NCBI GenBank assembly: GCA_021521415.1
Contig: JAIQDT010005788.1
Location: forward strand, 124,001-188,000
DNA: 64,000 nt
Reading direction: 5' to 3'
Origin: Bidens hawaiensis
Taxonomy: Eukaryota > Streptophyta > Magnoliopsida > Asterales > Asteraceae
The first letter of the stretch is position 1; each line of letters opens with the position of its first letter. Below, piece by piece: positions 1 to 10,050 of the stretch. A program made the translations under genes and the position numbers. The notes below the pieces were generated by a model, which saw only the letters and a program-made list of their open reading frames with translations, was not told the origin of the DNA and ran no database searches.

Positions 1-73
1 TTTATTTAAATCGTTTACTCCATCAACTGAACAACCAGATTAAGACCTGGTTCATGCATATTTTGAAGATCAA

Positions 74-1985
74 TTGGTAATTCTGAAGTTTTCAAGTTCT
101 AATGATGTTGAAGCTCCAACTGTTGCTCCAACTGAAGATCCATGTGATGATCCTCCAGCTTCTTCTGATAATGTTTTTACTTATTCTGAGGATACTCCTG
201 ATGTTGCTGATGCAATTAAAAATGATGAATCATATCAGCTGGGAGAACATTACACTAATTTATTCGACAATGTTGTTGTTCCTGAAAATCCCACTCTTAG
301 GTTTTGTAATTTTCATACAAAGGAAAACATCATTGGAGAACTTGATGTCAGCGTTCAAACACATCATCAAGTTGCTTCTTCGAGTGAGAATAATGTATTG
401 TGTGCTTATGCAGATATACATTCATCTGGAATCGTAAATCTTGCCAAATTCACTTGCTTTCTATCCCAAGTTGAGCCGACTAGTACTCGTAAGGCACTTG
501 AAGATCCTTCTTGGGTAGAAGCCATGAAAGAGGAATTGCAGCAGTTTGCATGTTTGGGTGTTTGGGATCTTATCGACAAACCCGCTAGAGTAAAGAAGGC
601 TATTCCGACTATGTGGGTATTTAAATGTAAAAAAACGATCGTGGTGTGATTGTGAGAAACAAAGCACGATTAGTTGTGCAAGGTTTCCATCAGCAAGATG
701 GTATAGACTACACTGAAGTATACGCTCCGGTTGCAAGATTGGAGTCTATACGAATCTTTCTGGCATATGCAGCTTACAAGAATATAAAGGTCTATCAAAT
801 GGATGTTAAAAGTGCTTTTCTCAATGGCGAACTACACGAGGAGGTGTTTGTTTTACAGCCTCCTGGCTTTGAAGATCCTGATTATCCAGACCGAGTTTAC
901 CGATTAAACAAGGCTCTGTATGGTCTACATCAAGCGCCGAGAGCTTGGTATGGCACGTTTCCGACCATCTGACTAATAACGGCTTCAAGCGAGGAACTGT
1001 CGACTGCACTTTATTTTATAAGAATATTGGTGATGATCTTCTCCTCGTTCAGATTTATGTCGACGACATTATCTTTGGGTCTACAAACGACACGTTATGT
1101 AAGGATTTCGAGAAGTCAATGCAAACAAAGTTCGAAATGAGCTCGATGGGAAAGATGAACTTCTTTCTAGGGTTGCAAGTTCACCAGTCTGCAAAAGGAA
1201 TCTTTATTCACCAGACTAAGTATGTGAACGATGTCTTGAGCCGATACAAGATATCTGCCGGAAAACTCCCTTCAACTCCTCTCCCCGTGGGTCACAATTT
1301 ATCACCGGATGAATTGGAGGACATCGTTGATCATACCCTTTATCGTTGTATGATTGGATCTTTAGTGTATCTTACGGTTTCTTGCCTTGACATTATGTTT
1401 GCAGTTTGCCTTTGTGATAGGTATCAAGCTAGTCCCAGAGTGACTCACCTGGCAGCGGTCAAGCGTATTCTTCAATATTTGAGGGGCAATCCAGACATCG
1501 GGTTATGGTATCCCAAGGACGATAACTTTGAACTTACCACTTTCTCTAACTCAGACTACGGAGGGTGCAAGATTAACTTCAAATTGACTACGGTAGGGTG
1601 TCAATTCTTAGGAAGCCGGCTTGTTTCCTGGCAGTGCAAGAAGCAGACGACGGTCTCTACTTCAACCGCAAAGCAAAATATGTTGCAGAGGATTCAACAA
1701 CATCTGCGCGACTACGGTTTGAAGTTTTTTACTAATCCAATTTTAATTAATAACTCTGCTGCCATTAGCATAACCAAATATCCTGTACAACATTCTAAAA
1801 CGAAACATATCGAAATTCGATATCATTTCATACGGGATTGTTTTGAAAAGAAATTAATTGACCTTGATAAAGTACATACCGATTTTCAAAAAGCCGATCT
1901 ATTTACCAAAGCCTTTAACAAAACTCGATTTCAATTTTTGCTTGGTTTAAATGGATTGAAGACTCTTGGTGATATCCTGAAATAA
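74..1985 (+). pseudogene. pol: Copia A pol 3' part: reverse transcriptase and RNase H (broken)
   Basis: Encodes the copia-type RT (RVT_2) and RNase H in three pieces. 74-649 holds the RT entry (PSWVEAMKEELQQF, MWVFKCK). 646-972 continues in another frame ([51 protein letters not shown]). 945-1985 carries the catalytic YVDDIIFGST box, FFLGLQVHQ and the RNase H tail (KTKHIEIRYHFIRD, KADLFTKAF). At least two frame changes break it. RNase H is also damaged: the usual SDSDYGG reads SNSDYGG, and the AEAEY segment is lost through a small deletion (STAKQNML) compared with copia D at 48721-49480. The reading frame extends left of 74 without a recognised start. The product would be non-functional. Confidence 0.93.
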
Positions 1986-3830
1986 TGATAACTATCTTCA
2001 TTTTCGGTTTAATTTTTCATTTAAATTTTATTTTGGTTTTGGATTTTAGGGGGTGAAAAATAGAAAATAAAAAATATTTTGTTTTTTGTTTGTATAGATA
2101 AAACCCAAAAACATTAAAAAATTTAAAAAATCAAAAATATTGTGTTTTATTGTCTTTTATGTTTTTCCTTAAAAATATTTTGAAAATCCAAAAACATTCT
2201 AAAATCTTAAAAAATCCAAAAAATTGTGTTTTCTGTTTGTATAGAAAAATTCGAAAAAAGGACAAAAAGATTGTGTTTTTATGTAAAGAGAAAAACCATA
2301 AAGAATTTTGCATTCGCTCGCTGAAAAGTATGTCAATTACTCATATTTGAAGGACATATATGTTTGGTCCTGATATTTACTCGTATATGTTTGGTCCTGA
2401 TATTTACTCGTAAATGTTCAGGATAGCCATTTACCTGACAATGGAAAGTAGTTGGGGCGTTTGTTATGCGCTTTTACTTTATTTTTCTCACTGAAAAATA
2501 TGTCGGTTATTTAAGTTTGTGGAACATGCTTGCATGTCTTGGTCCTATTATTCACTTGTTGAATTGATAGTATAGCCATTAATCTATAGACTTAATGTAA
2601 ATGGTGCGATTAAATTCTTTTTGTTTTGTGCTCCTCAAGAGAAAATGATAGTACATTGATCATTTGACCCCATATCCAGCAAGAAATAAGCTTAAAAGAC
2701 TGAGTGTTTAATTGCATTGGTGCATTGGTAGGTCTTAAACAAGCCATTAGAGTTATGTATGTGATATAAACATAAAGAAATGCCAAATTGAAAGAGGTGT
2801 TAATCTCTAGCAAAAATCTCGGTGAGGATGGCACAAATGTAATAAGCTGTCATACTCAAGCCTTATATTTGTTTGATCACCCAAAAATAAAATAAAGCAA
2901 ATAACAAACGTTGAGTTTCTGGACACTGTGAGTCTTTATGCGGCTTAATTATCTGGGTATTCATATGCATGAATATTTTATTCTCTTTTAGAGCAAACCC
3001 AAATTCATTAAACTTGATCACTATTGTACCTCGTACAATCTAAATTACTGACTTGATCAAAATCCGTTGTTAGTCATACATTTGTTCCTCCCTTGCGCAC
3101 GTCTCATTAGTATTAAGAAACGGACCCCAGGGAATACAGTGTAAGCCGATAGATGGACTCGTGCATACTCACTCATAGTAAAGGAAACTCAATGCATTGC
3201 TCTTAAATTTCGATAAAATTCAAATTTTGATCAGCAATATAATGGTTTAAGTCAAGTTGGGGTGATATGGAAAAAATCAAATTAAGCTTGAACCGTGATT
3301 AGAGGCTGAGAGTTTCGGATATTCTGTGCTCTAATAGAACCATTAATCATATCACAAAAACGCTTGAAATCTTGTTATAAGATTTAAGTGGACAACAATA
3401 TCAATGACCGACTTAACGCCAGTCACATTATCGCTGAAATATAAAACTGTGATGGAAGTGCAATTTGGTCAATATGATTATCTACTCAAACCCACCAAAA
3501 ATCCAAAAATATATACTGTTTTTGAAAACTCATACAAAAACACAAAAATATTTTCCTGCCTTACATTTCAATTTTCGGATATTTTTTTGGTAAGTATTTT
3601 TCATTAACAAAAAATTCAAAATACCAAAAAGATTTTGCTTTTTCATTTACATATTTTTTATTTATTTACTTATTATTTATTTTTTTAAGTTAAGTGTTAC
3701 AAAATAAAAAACACATTAAGGTATTCGATCATCGAGATATGGGTTCTCTTTGATTTACTTAAGTTAATTGGTATGAATATTTAATTAATTATTTAATTTT
3801 AATGGATTTAATTTAAAATTACCTAACATA
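1986..3830 (+). other. Non-coding spacer between pol and the 3' ORF of copia A
   Basis: No coding potential is recognisable. The first 350 bases are A/T-rich and full of imperfect direct repeats of the type AAAAATCCAAAAACATT. The rest is unique-looking but clearly shared with the same interval of copia D (about 47160-48700, opposite strand): for example, a block around 3100-3180 containing GGACCCCAGGG matches about 47650-47750. Conservation of non-coding sequence between two separately inserted copies suggests ancestry and possibly cis-function. Confidence 0.75.
2046..2061 (+). promoter_or_regulatory. PPT-like purine tract just after pol
   Basis: TTTTAGGGGGTGAAAA lies about 60 bases after the pol stop. 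The same G-run is present at the equivalent place of copia D (complement of CACCCCCTAAAAT near 48659-48671). Sireviruses are described as having extra polypurine tracts in their non-coding regions. Priming use here is inference. Confidence 0.45.
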
Positions 3831-4026
3831 ATTCGTTAAATGTGATTCGTTAAATTTAACGAATTAAGGCCATTTATAACGAATTGCGCTCCAATTCGTT
3901 ACTCTTTAATTCGCTTCCGTCACTCTGTAACGAATGGCTTCTAATTCGTTAAGATTTTCACGAATTACTTGTAATTCGTTATGTCACGTGTTTAATTTAA
4001 GATAACGAATCAACTGATTCGTTATT
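3831..4026. repeat. AACGAAT/ATTCGTT motif array, upstream cluster (copia A)
   Basis: About a dozen ATTCGTTA or TAACGAAT words in both orientations. One is a 20-bp perfect palindrome at about 3847-3866 (ATTCGTTAAA followed by TTTAACGAAT). The array ends about 55 bases before a TATA-like box. The matching cluster in copia D is at 46691-47015. Confidence 0.85.
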
Positions 4027-4081
4027 TCAAAACTCAAACAAATCAGATGATTTGTTACATTGAAAAATGTGCCGTGTCAGA

Positions 4082-4091
4082 CTATATAGAG
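4082..4091 (+). promoter_or_regulatory. Candidate internal TATA box for the 3' ORF of copia A
   Basis: CTATATAGAG is followed about 30 bases later by a pyrimidine-rich start-like stretch (TTCACTTTTTTCTTC). Copia D has CATATAAGAC followed by a similar CATCTTCTTTCTTC at the same relative place. Position between the motif array and the leader suggests an internal promoter. This is inference, without transcript data. Confidence 0.5.
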
Positions 4092-4219
4092 ATTCGTGAA
4101 GGCGATTCGTTTTCACTATTCACTTTTTTCTTCCCTATACCTACTGTTACACTGGTAAATTTTTAAGTTTCCTTGATCATCGTTATTTTGTGTTTTGATT
4201 ATATATTCTTATTCACAAG

Positions 4220-4938
4220 GTAAACAGTATCATAACGTGATGATTTTCGTCACATTTGATAACTGTTTGATGGGTTAATTGGTTGATTTTGTTATCAGGT
4301 TTTTGAGTGTTCTATAAACCTTAATTTAACCACTTTATACCACGTTTTGGAACAACAAATCGATACCATTATAATCACAATATGATTTCGAGATACTTGT
4401 GATCATTGATTTGGTCTTCCGTTGTTGATTGTGGATGTACTGATTTCCGATTGAAAATTTGACTTTTCATGTTCTTGGTAATTTTGACCTTGACCTGTTT
4501 AGTCAAACATTAAGCTTAATTGGCCATTCGTTATTGTTTAACGGATTGGAACTCATTCGTGTCCAATTCATTATACAAACCACACGAATCAGGATAACGA
4601 ATCATACATTATAACGAATAAGATTTTTATTCGTTATTTATAATGAATTAGACCATAATTCGTTAACTTTTATTAGTGATTCGTTAAACCTAATTCGTTA
4701 ATTATTTACTTGATAGCGAAGCAGTAATTCGTCATAACGAATCACCAATTCGTTATAACGAATTAGAAATTTTAACGAATGACATATTAAAATTAGTTTA
4801 AATGACTAATTATTTTATTTTTAATTATCATTTAAATTAAAAGTTAATGTATTAGTTACATTTTATAATTTTTAATTATATGATATGATTTTTATTATTA
4901 TTATTCATTGTCACTGAGTCTCGGGTTTGTTTATATAG
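4220..4938 (+). other. Candidate leader intron before the 3' ORF of copia A
   Basis: A consensus donor AAG|GTAAAC at 4219/4220 and an acceptor TTTATATAG| ending at 4938 lie four bases before the ATG at 4943. Copia D keeps both: AAG|GTATAC at 46577 and TTTATATAG| ending at 45724, with its ATG at 45718. The interval has no open frame and contains the second motif array. If spliced, the 5' leader would be a short exon of roughly 110 bases. Confidence 0.45.
4526..4783. repeat. AACGAAT/ATTCGTT motif array, intronic cluster (copia A)
   Basis: A second dense cluster of ATTCGTTA, TAACGAAT and CACGAATC words in both orientations, inside the candidate leader intron. Copia D has the corresponding cluster at 45871-46117. 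Confidence 0.85.
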
Positions 4939-4942
4939 TTCA

Positions 4943-7900
4943 ATGGCTGATAACATGGATCAAGATCCTCCCGTTGATGCACCTCAACAACAACAACAAG
5001 CACAAGATATTCCCTTACTGTTGTATGACAGAAGACACAACGTTTGTGCCTTTATCGGTACAAATTTTGCTGACGAGGATGTATTTGGAGAAATGTTAGC
5101 ATTCATACGTCACTCACGCATTCATTATGCTGTCACTGCGAAGCCAGATGTTCATTTTCAGCATCGTTCGCCAATTCTGGAATACTGCTCGTTATGTGAA
5201 AACAGGGAACCACATTGCTGCTGAGGTTAATGCGAGACTGATTGTAGTATCCATTGAGACTGTTCGAAGGGTGCTAAGGTTTGATGACACCATTTTTGAC
5301 CCGAGTGAGTACCACAAAGACTTGATTAAAGGGTTATTTGGTCGTTTGTTTTATTCTGGTGATCTGGATAAGTCCATGTATAACAAGGAAGACGTGTGTC
5401 CTGCTTACAAGTACTTACTATACGTTCTTATTCACCGCCTTGGTGGACGGAAGGGAGGGTTTGATGAATGTCGTATCATGCTTTAATAGGCATTCGTTGC
5501 TTTAGTGTTGAATAAGCCTTTCAACTTCTCTGAGATGATCTTCGATCATCTCAAAGAGAATTGTCTTACTGTGAAACAACGCACTAAGTTCTTAATGTAT
5601 CCTTGATTCATCCAATTGTTTATTCAAGATGCTATTCGGGATTTGGTGATCGATCCAACACAAGTTGAAGATAAATTTACGTTGGACCACATGAAAGCAG
5701 ATACTATGAAAAGGATGAAGCAGTACCGTCAAGATTCTCCTCCATGATTCAAAAGATTGATTGGTCATCTGGTGAATCTTGATTATGAATGTCCTCTCAA
5801 TGATCGCTGGATCCACGATGACTCGGATTCTGAGCGTGAGGAAGGAGCAGGTGGGGACGAGGGTGATGATAATGATGATGATGGTGGTGATGGTGGTAAT
5901 GGTGGTAATGGTGGTGATGGTGACGCTCTTGCTCAACAACAAGCTTCGGTTGAGGCTGCTTTAGTTGCTACTATAGCTGCTCAACGTAAACGGAAAGGGA
6001 AAGAGTTGGTTGGTGAGGGGTCGTCCATACGACGTGTGTCGGCTGGTGCTGGAATTTCATTTGGAGTTCAACCGCCAAGGTCGTCCACTATTGAGAGACC
6101 AGCGGTGCCGCTTACTACAAGCACCTCAGAACTTACATTGACGACTACTCTCACATCAAATCCTAGGCTTAGTATGATTCCTCAATCTGTTCTATCTACC
6201 TTACCAAGACCTACGACTGCTACTTCGGTGGTCTCTCCTACACCGATGATGATGCCTCCACCACCAATGGATTTTTTATATCTGAGGATTAACCGACCTC
6301 AAGGTCCTGTTCAACCAATCCCTTCTTCATTTCATGCAATGTCTCATGATCAACAAATGAATATGGTTTTGAGTCTACTCTATTTGTATGAAAATCAAAT
6401 GTCTGCTGACCGAATGACTCAAGAACGTATGTTGGAGAACCAAAAGAAGCTGGTGAGTTATGTATCCTTTTGCCAAAAAGAGACTAAAGCCCTGCGTGAG
6501 ATTGTTGAGTCTCAGGGGATGAAAATAAAAGAACAAGAGGATCGTATCTTGCAGCTAACATTCAAGGACGATGAACTAAAGAAGCTTAAAAACGATGATG
6601 AAGATCCAGATACTTCGACAACTGGAGGAAGTGACCCTAAACAAACTCACGGCTCGTATTCTGGTGTTGGTACAAGTGAAGTTGGTGACTTGGGAAAGCA
6701 TATAATTGCTTATCATGATTCTACAGCTGCTACACCCATTGAGATAATCAAGGGTGATACTGTCATTTTTCTTGATAGTGCGGGGGTGGTTAGAAGCATT
6801 GTTAATGCAGATGAGATTGTTGTGGGACAGTTTGTTGAGAAATCCCTAACACGAGAGCAGATTTCTATTCTGCTTGGTCTGAATGATGATGAGTTAACCA
6901 TGTTAGAGGGTGAAGACGATGTGGAGGTCGAGAACGCTGAAGAGATCTTAAATGATCCAAATATTCAGATGAATACTTAGTTTATTTATGAGGACGAGGA
7001 GGTGGAGATTGAGGATGTAACGGCTGAGGAGTATCCTGACTTATTTCAACACTCTAACATTGATCAGGGTGCTCCGGTATTTACAGAAGAAAACATTAAA
7101 GCAACCGAAGACCATCTGGATAAGGTATCAAAGGGCTATAAAGTTGTTGATACAAGATTTGATTCAAAGCCCGATCCGTCTATTGTTGACATTCAGAGAT
7201 GGTTTGCTTATCGGGAAAAGAAGGCTCATAAGATTATTGATGCATTCCGATATGTGGATCAAGAGCTAAAAGTTGAAGCTGTCGCTCGTGCTCAAGCTAA
7301 TTGGATGACATCCTTTAAGGCCGTATCTAAAGTGCGAGGTGACATTATTTCAGGAATTTATGATTCCCATTTAAAGGTCTGTATTCTCAAATGGGAGAAC
7401 GACATTCAGTATTATGAGAATATTACTGACGTTCTTTCATTACCGCGTTGGAATGTTCGGACCCTCGCGTGTCGACCGTTTATTAACCGTGGCGGGAATC
7501 ACCAAGCAAGTTGGTTTCATCAACATTTGGTGTTTGAGGTGAACCACGGATTCAAATACTTTAAGCCGTAGATTCCAATTCGTAAGCGTATTGATGAAAT
7601 TGATCCAAGGACAGGTTGGAGGAAGTTGGTACTTAAGGTAAAGCCACCAAGAACTATGAAGTGTGTACCGGTAAAGACGTTGAACCAACATATGTATTTA
7701 CCTTTCAACCGCTGGTATTACGACAACCGAACTGGCGAGGCCGTTATTGTGTTGGGTAAAGGCTTAAAGACCGAGCTTATAAAGATCATTGATCCGATGT
7801 GTCTCGTGAATTTGACAGAGACCAATAATGACGTGCTATTCAAGAATAAGATATTGATAGAGCGTCGTGAAGACTATGACCGAGCAATGCAGTTTCAACG

Positions 7901-7970
7901 TGTTGTTCGTGTGTGTCATGAACATGGTATTCACAGCTACAGAGATTGGCAGACAAGACGCTTCAAGTAA
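4943..7970 (+). pseudogene. Copia A 3' ORF (env-position, Asteraceae FWNTA/FLMYP family), broken
   Basis: About 1000 codons in the position where Sireviruses carry an env-like gene. ATG 4943 (MADNMDQ) is chosen because copia D begins the same way at 45718. The frame shifts near 5160-5180, then continues with RQFWNTA, FDECR and KFLMYP. An acidic DSDSE segment is followed by a Gly/Asp run (5880-5930), a Pro/Thr-rich stretch, a coiled coil at about 6400-6600 (heptads in QERMLENQKKLVSYVSF) and a basic C-terminus ending DWQTRRFK. In-frame stops include those near 5484, 5605, 5746, 6978 and 7569. I see no signal peptide, transmembrane helix or fusion-like segment, so the envelope label rests on position only. 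The biochemical function is unknown. Confidence 0.8.
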
Positions 7971-7990
7971 ATTAAAGAAAAAGAGCTCAA

Positions 7991-8004
7991 GACGAGGGGG
8001 TGTT
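7991..8004 (+). promoter_or_regulatory. Polypurine tract of copia A
   Basis: GACGAGGGGGTGTT directly precedes the LTR start TGTTAGTAC. Copia D has the near-identical tract next to its 3' LTR. Primes plus-strand DNA synthesis in LTR elements. Confidence 0.8.
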
Positions 8005-8114
8005 TGTTAGTACACGGTTTTGCGTCTCGAGTCTTTGTAATTATCGTTTTGTATTTATCGTTTAAGTTAATGTAAAAGATATTATTAATTAAGCTAGTTC
8101 GTTAGAGGTTCAGT

Positions 8115-8275
8115 CTAGTTTGTTAAGGATGTTTAACGAACTAGACCATAAGTTAAGTTCCTCCTGATTCGTTAAAGATGTTTAACGAATCAGGGGGTGT
8201 TTCGTTATGATTGTTTATTTAATATATTGTAACGAAGTGGGTGGCTAGTTCGTTATGGAATGTGTAACGAACTAG
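8115..8275 (+). promoter_or_regulatory. Three-hairpin array upstream of the TATA box in the copia A LTR
   Basis: Inverted repeats at 8115-8144 (arms CTAGTTTGTTA/TAACGAACTAG), 8164-8193 (CTGATTCGTTA/TAACGAATCAG) and 8245-8275 (CTAGTTCGTTA/TAACGAACTAG). Loops are AGGATGT-like. The arms differ between hairpins at paired positions, so pairing is retained. The array ends about 12 bases before TATATATAA. Confidence 0.85.
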
Positions 8276-8286
8276 ACCCATCTTCC

Positions 8287-8297
8287 TATATATAAAG
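8287..8297 (+). promoter_or_regulatory. TATA box of the copia A LTR
   Basis: TATATATAAAG follows the hairpin array, as expected for the LTR core promoter. Confidence 0.7.
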
Positions 8298-8519
8298 GTT
8301 CATCCTCTGCTTAATTTAAGTTTGAGATTTAACGTATTGAACCTCTGCCCAAGTATCCTTTCGATCCAAACTTCATTCTCTTAATCTATTCCATCTAATA
8401 TATACTATATACACCTAATACCACTAATAATATATACATATAACGTATAAGAGTAATAATAACTAGATCCGTTTATCATTAATTAAATCCTTATATCTGA
8501 GATCTGATAGGGTTCCACA

Positions 8520-10050
8520 ATTGTGATCCACCTTATCAAAATTATTTTATTTTTTCAAATGTGATGCTACAATTTGAAACATCACCCTCTTTCGTAATCA
8601 ATCCACCCTGATTCCCATCAAATGCAACATAACCTCTTTGAATATCTTTGATATTTGTAACATGATTGAGATTGCCGGGAATATGTCGAGAACATCCACT
8701 ATCCATTATCCATTTGTCTCCGGATATAGTCTTTGATGAACTCTGCACAATCAACTTAATTGATTAGACCAAAAAGGCTACCCAGGCCTCAGTCTTGGGC
8801 ATCTTTTTCTTTTCGTTTTGAGATTTAATAACACCAAATTTCAAATGTGATTGATGCACTTGAGAATATGTCATTGGTCTCTTTGACTTTCTTCATAAGA
8901 AAGCATCCTTAATTACTTTGGATCATGATTTTTACAAATTGATTGAGTGGGTTCAAACAATTTGTTTTTTAAATTAATCTGGTCTTCATTAACATGAATC
9001 ACCTTCCGTGGGTTCACGTCCTGAAACATGATGTGCGTGTCATCAAGCTTAACCTGATTTGGTTGTTTTTTTTTTTAAATTTTCTTAACCAAAGGAGCCT
9101 TTGATGATTGTTACTTGGTTACAGATGTTGCAATCTTGTGTACCCTAGTCCCACACTGACGTGCAACATGACCACATTCACCACATGAGAAAAGCTTCTC
9201 ATATCCACGAAGGTGTGTGGTTTGTTAACACAAGTTTGTGAAACTTCACATTGAAAAAAGAGTCAACATTTATTTTAACATCATTCAAATCATCAAAGTT
9301 AACAGATTTCTTTTTTCTTGTAGAATTCAAGATTTGAATAGTTTGAAAAACTTTGTAAAGTATTAGTTCTAGTAAAACTAACAAACGTTACAAGTTTCAC
9401 AATTTGTTTTAAAATAGGTTTAGAAACTGTTTTGTTCAAAGATTTGGATGTTGCATAAGCTTTTTCAAGATCATGTAAGCTCGATGTTTCATTTTGAAAG
9501 ACACTCTCGATCAATTCCGGTTTGATCAAGTGTAATGGAATTGTCTTCTCATCGAAAAACTTGTTAGCACCCATTAATTTGAAAACTATTCCTGATTTTA
9601 CTTTACTAGCAGATGGATTAATGAAATTCATTAAATCCTCATAAAAAATAGTCAGTTTTTTTTATTTATTGGAATTAACATTTAGCTTGTTTACTTTAAA
9701 TGAGTTTGAACCATACCCAACTTCCTCAAATACATGAGGTTCACATAAAATGTGATTAGAACGAGAAATTTTATTTTCTTTGTGTATTTCTTCTGGTTCA
9801 AGCACATCCTTAATCACTACTTCATCGGCAGTTTAACCAAAACCTATGTTACTTTGAATTAAAGTTCCTTGAGTTGAGGATTGAAAAACTTTTTTTTCTT
9901 GATTAACGTGTTTAGGTTTCTCCACATTAATTATTTGTTCAACCATTTTTGGAGGATTAATAGTTTAAGAACTGTCATTAACAACCTTTCTTTCTCTCCT
10001 AAAAATGGTTTGTGTGAATAAGCATTGTGAAACGATTAAAGAACCTCAAC
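8520..10050 (-). pseudogene. Copia B, distal fragment: gag C-terminus, zinc knuckle and protease start
   Basis: Minus-strand remnant of a Sirevirus-like gag-pol. From the high end: degraded gag C-terminus (9299-9631 readable: MNFINPSASKVKSG, IKPELIESVFQNE), then a damaged zinc knuckle near 9150-9190 (CGECGHVARQC, spacing shorter than CX2CX4HX4C), then a copia protease at 8542-8754 with the active-site motif WIMDSGCSRHIPGN. Stops and frame changes abound. The low end is cut by the right LTR end of copia A at 8519. The high end meets gypsy P at 10051. Its other half is at 53388-57597, making it the host of a 43-kb insertion. Confidence 0.85.

Larger units (their letters stand above)
1..8519 (+). 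mobile_element. Copia A: 3' part of a Sirevirus-like Ty1/copia retrotransposon
   Basis: Order on the plus strand: pol 3' end (RT and RNase H), long non-coding spacer, extra 3' ORF, PPT, LTR. That order, with an additional ORF downstream of pol, is typical of the plant Sirevirus lineage of Ty1/copia. The 5' half and 5' LTR lie outside the window. The right end abuts the protease region of a minus-strand copia (copia B), so copia A inserted into that element. Its target-site duplication cannot be checked because the left flank is missing. All coding parts are disrupted. Confidence 0.9.
8005..8519 (+). repeat. 3' LTR of copia A
   Basis: Begins TGTTAGTACACGG and ends CCACA, 515 bp. It is related to the 563-565-bp LTRs of copia D (shared TGTTAGT start, ACGGTTTTGCGTCTCGAG block, hairpins, TATA box) but clearly diverged, so it belongs to a sister subfamily. 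It contains three hairpins and a TATA box. Confidence 0.85.

Noticed and set aside
5592..5942. Minus-strand Ile/Thr-repeat open frame, and the plus-strand Met/Val frame at 5779-5964
   Set aside because: Shadow frames of the GAT/GGT-rich linker of the 3' ORF.
4943..7970. Host gene (for example a longin/synaptobrevin-like protein, as such ORFs are sometimes labelled)
   Set aside because: It lies between copia pol and the LTR in two independent copies, so it belongs to the element.
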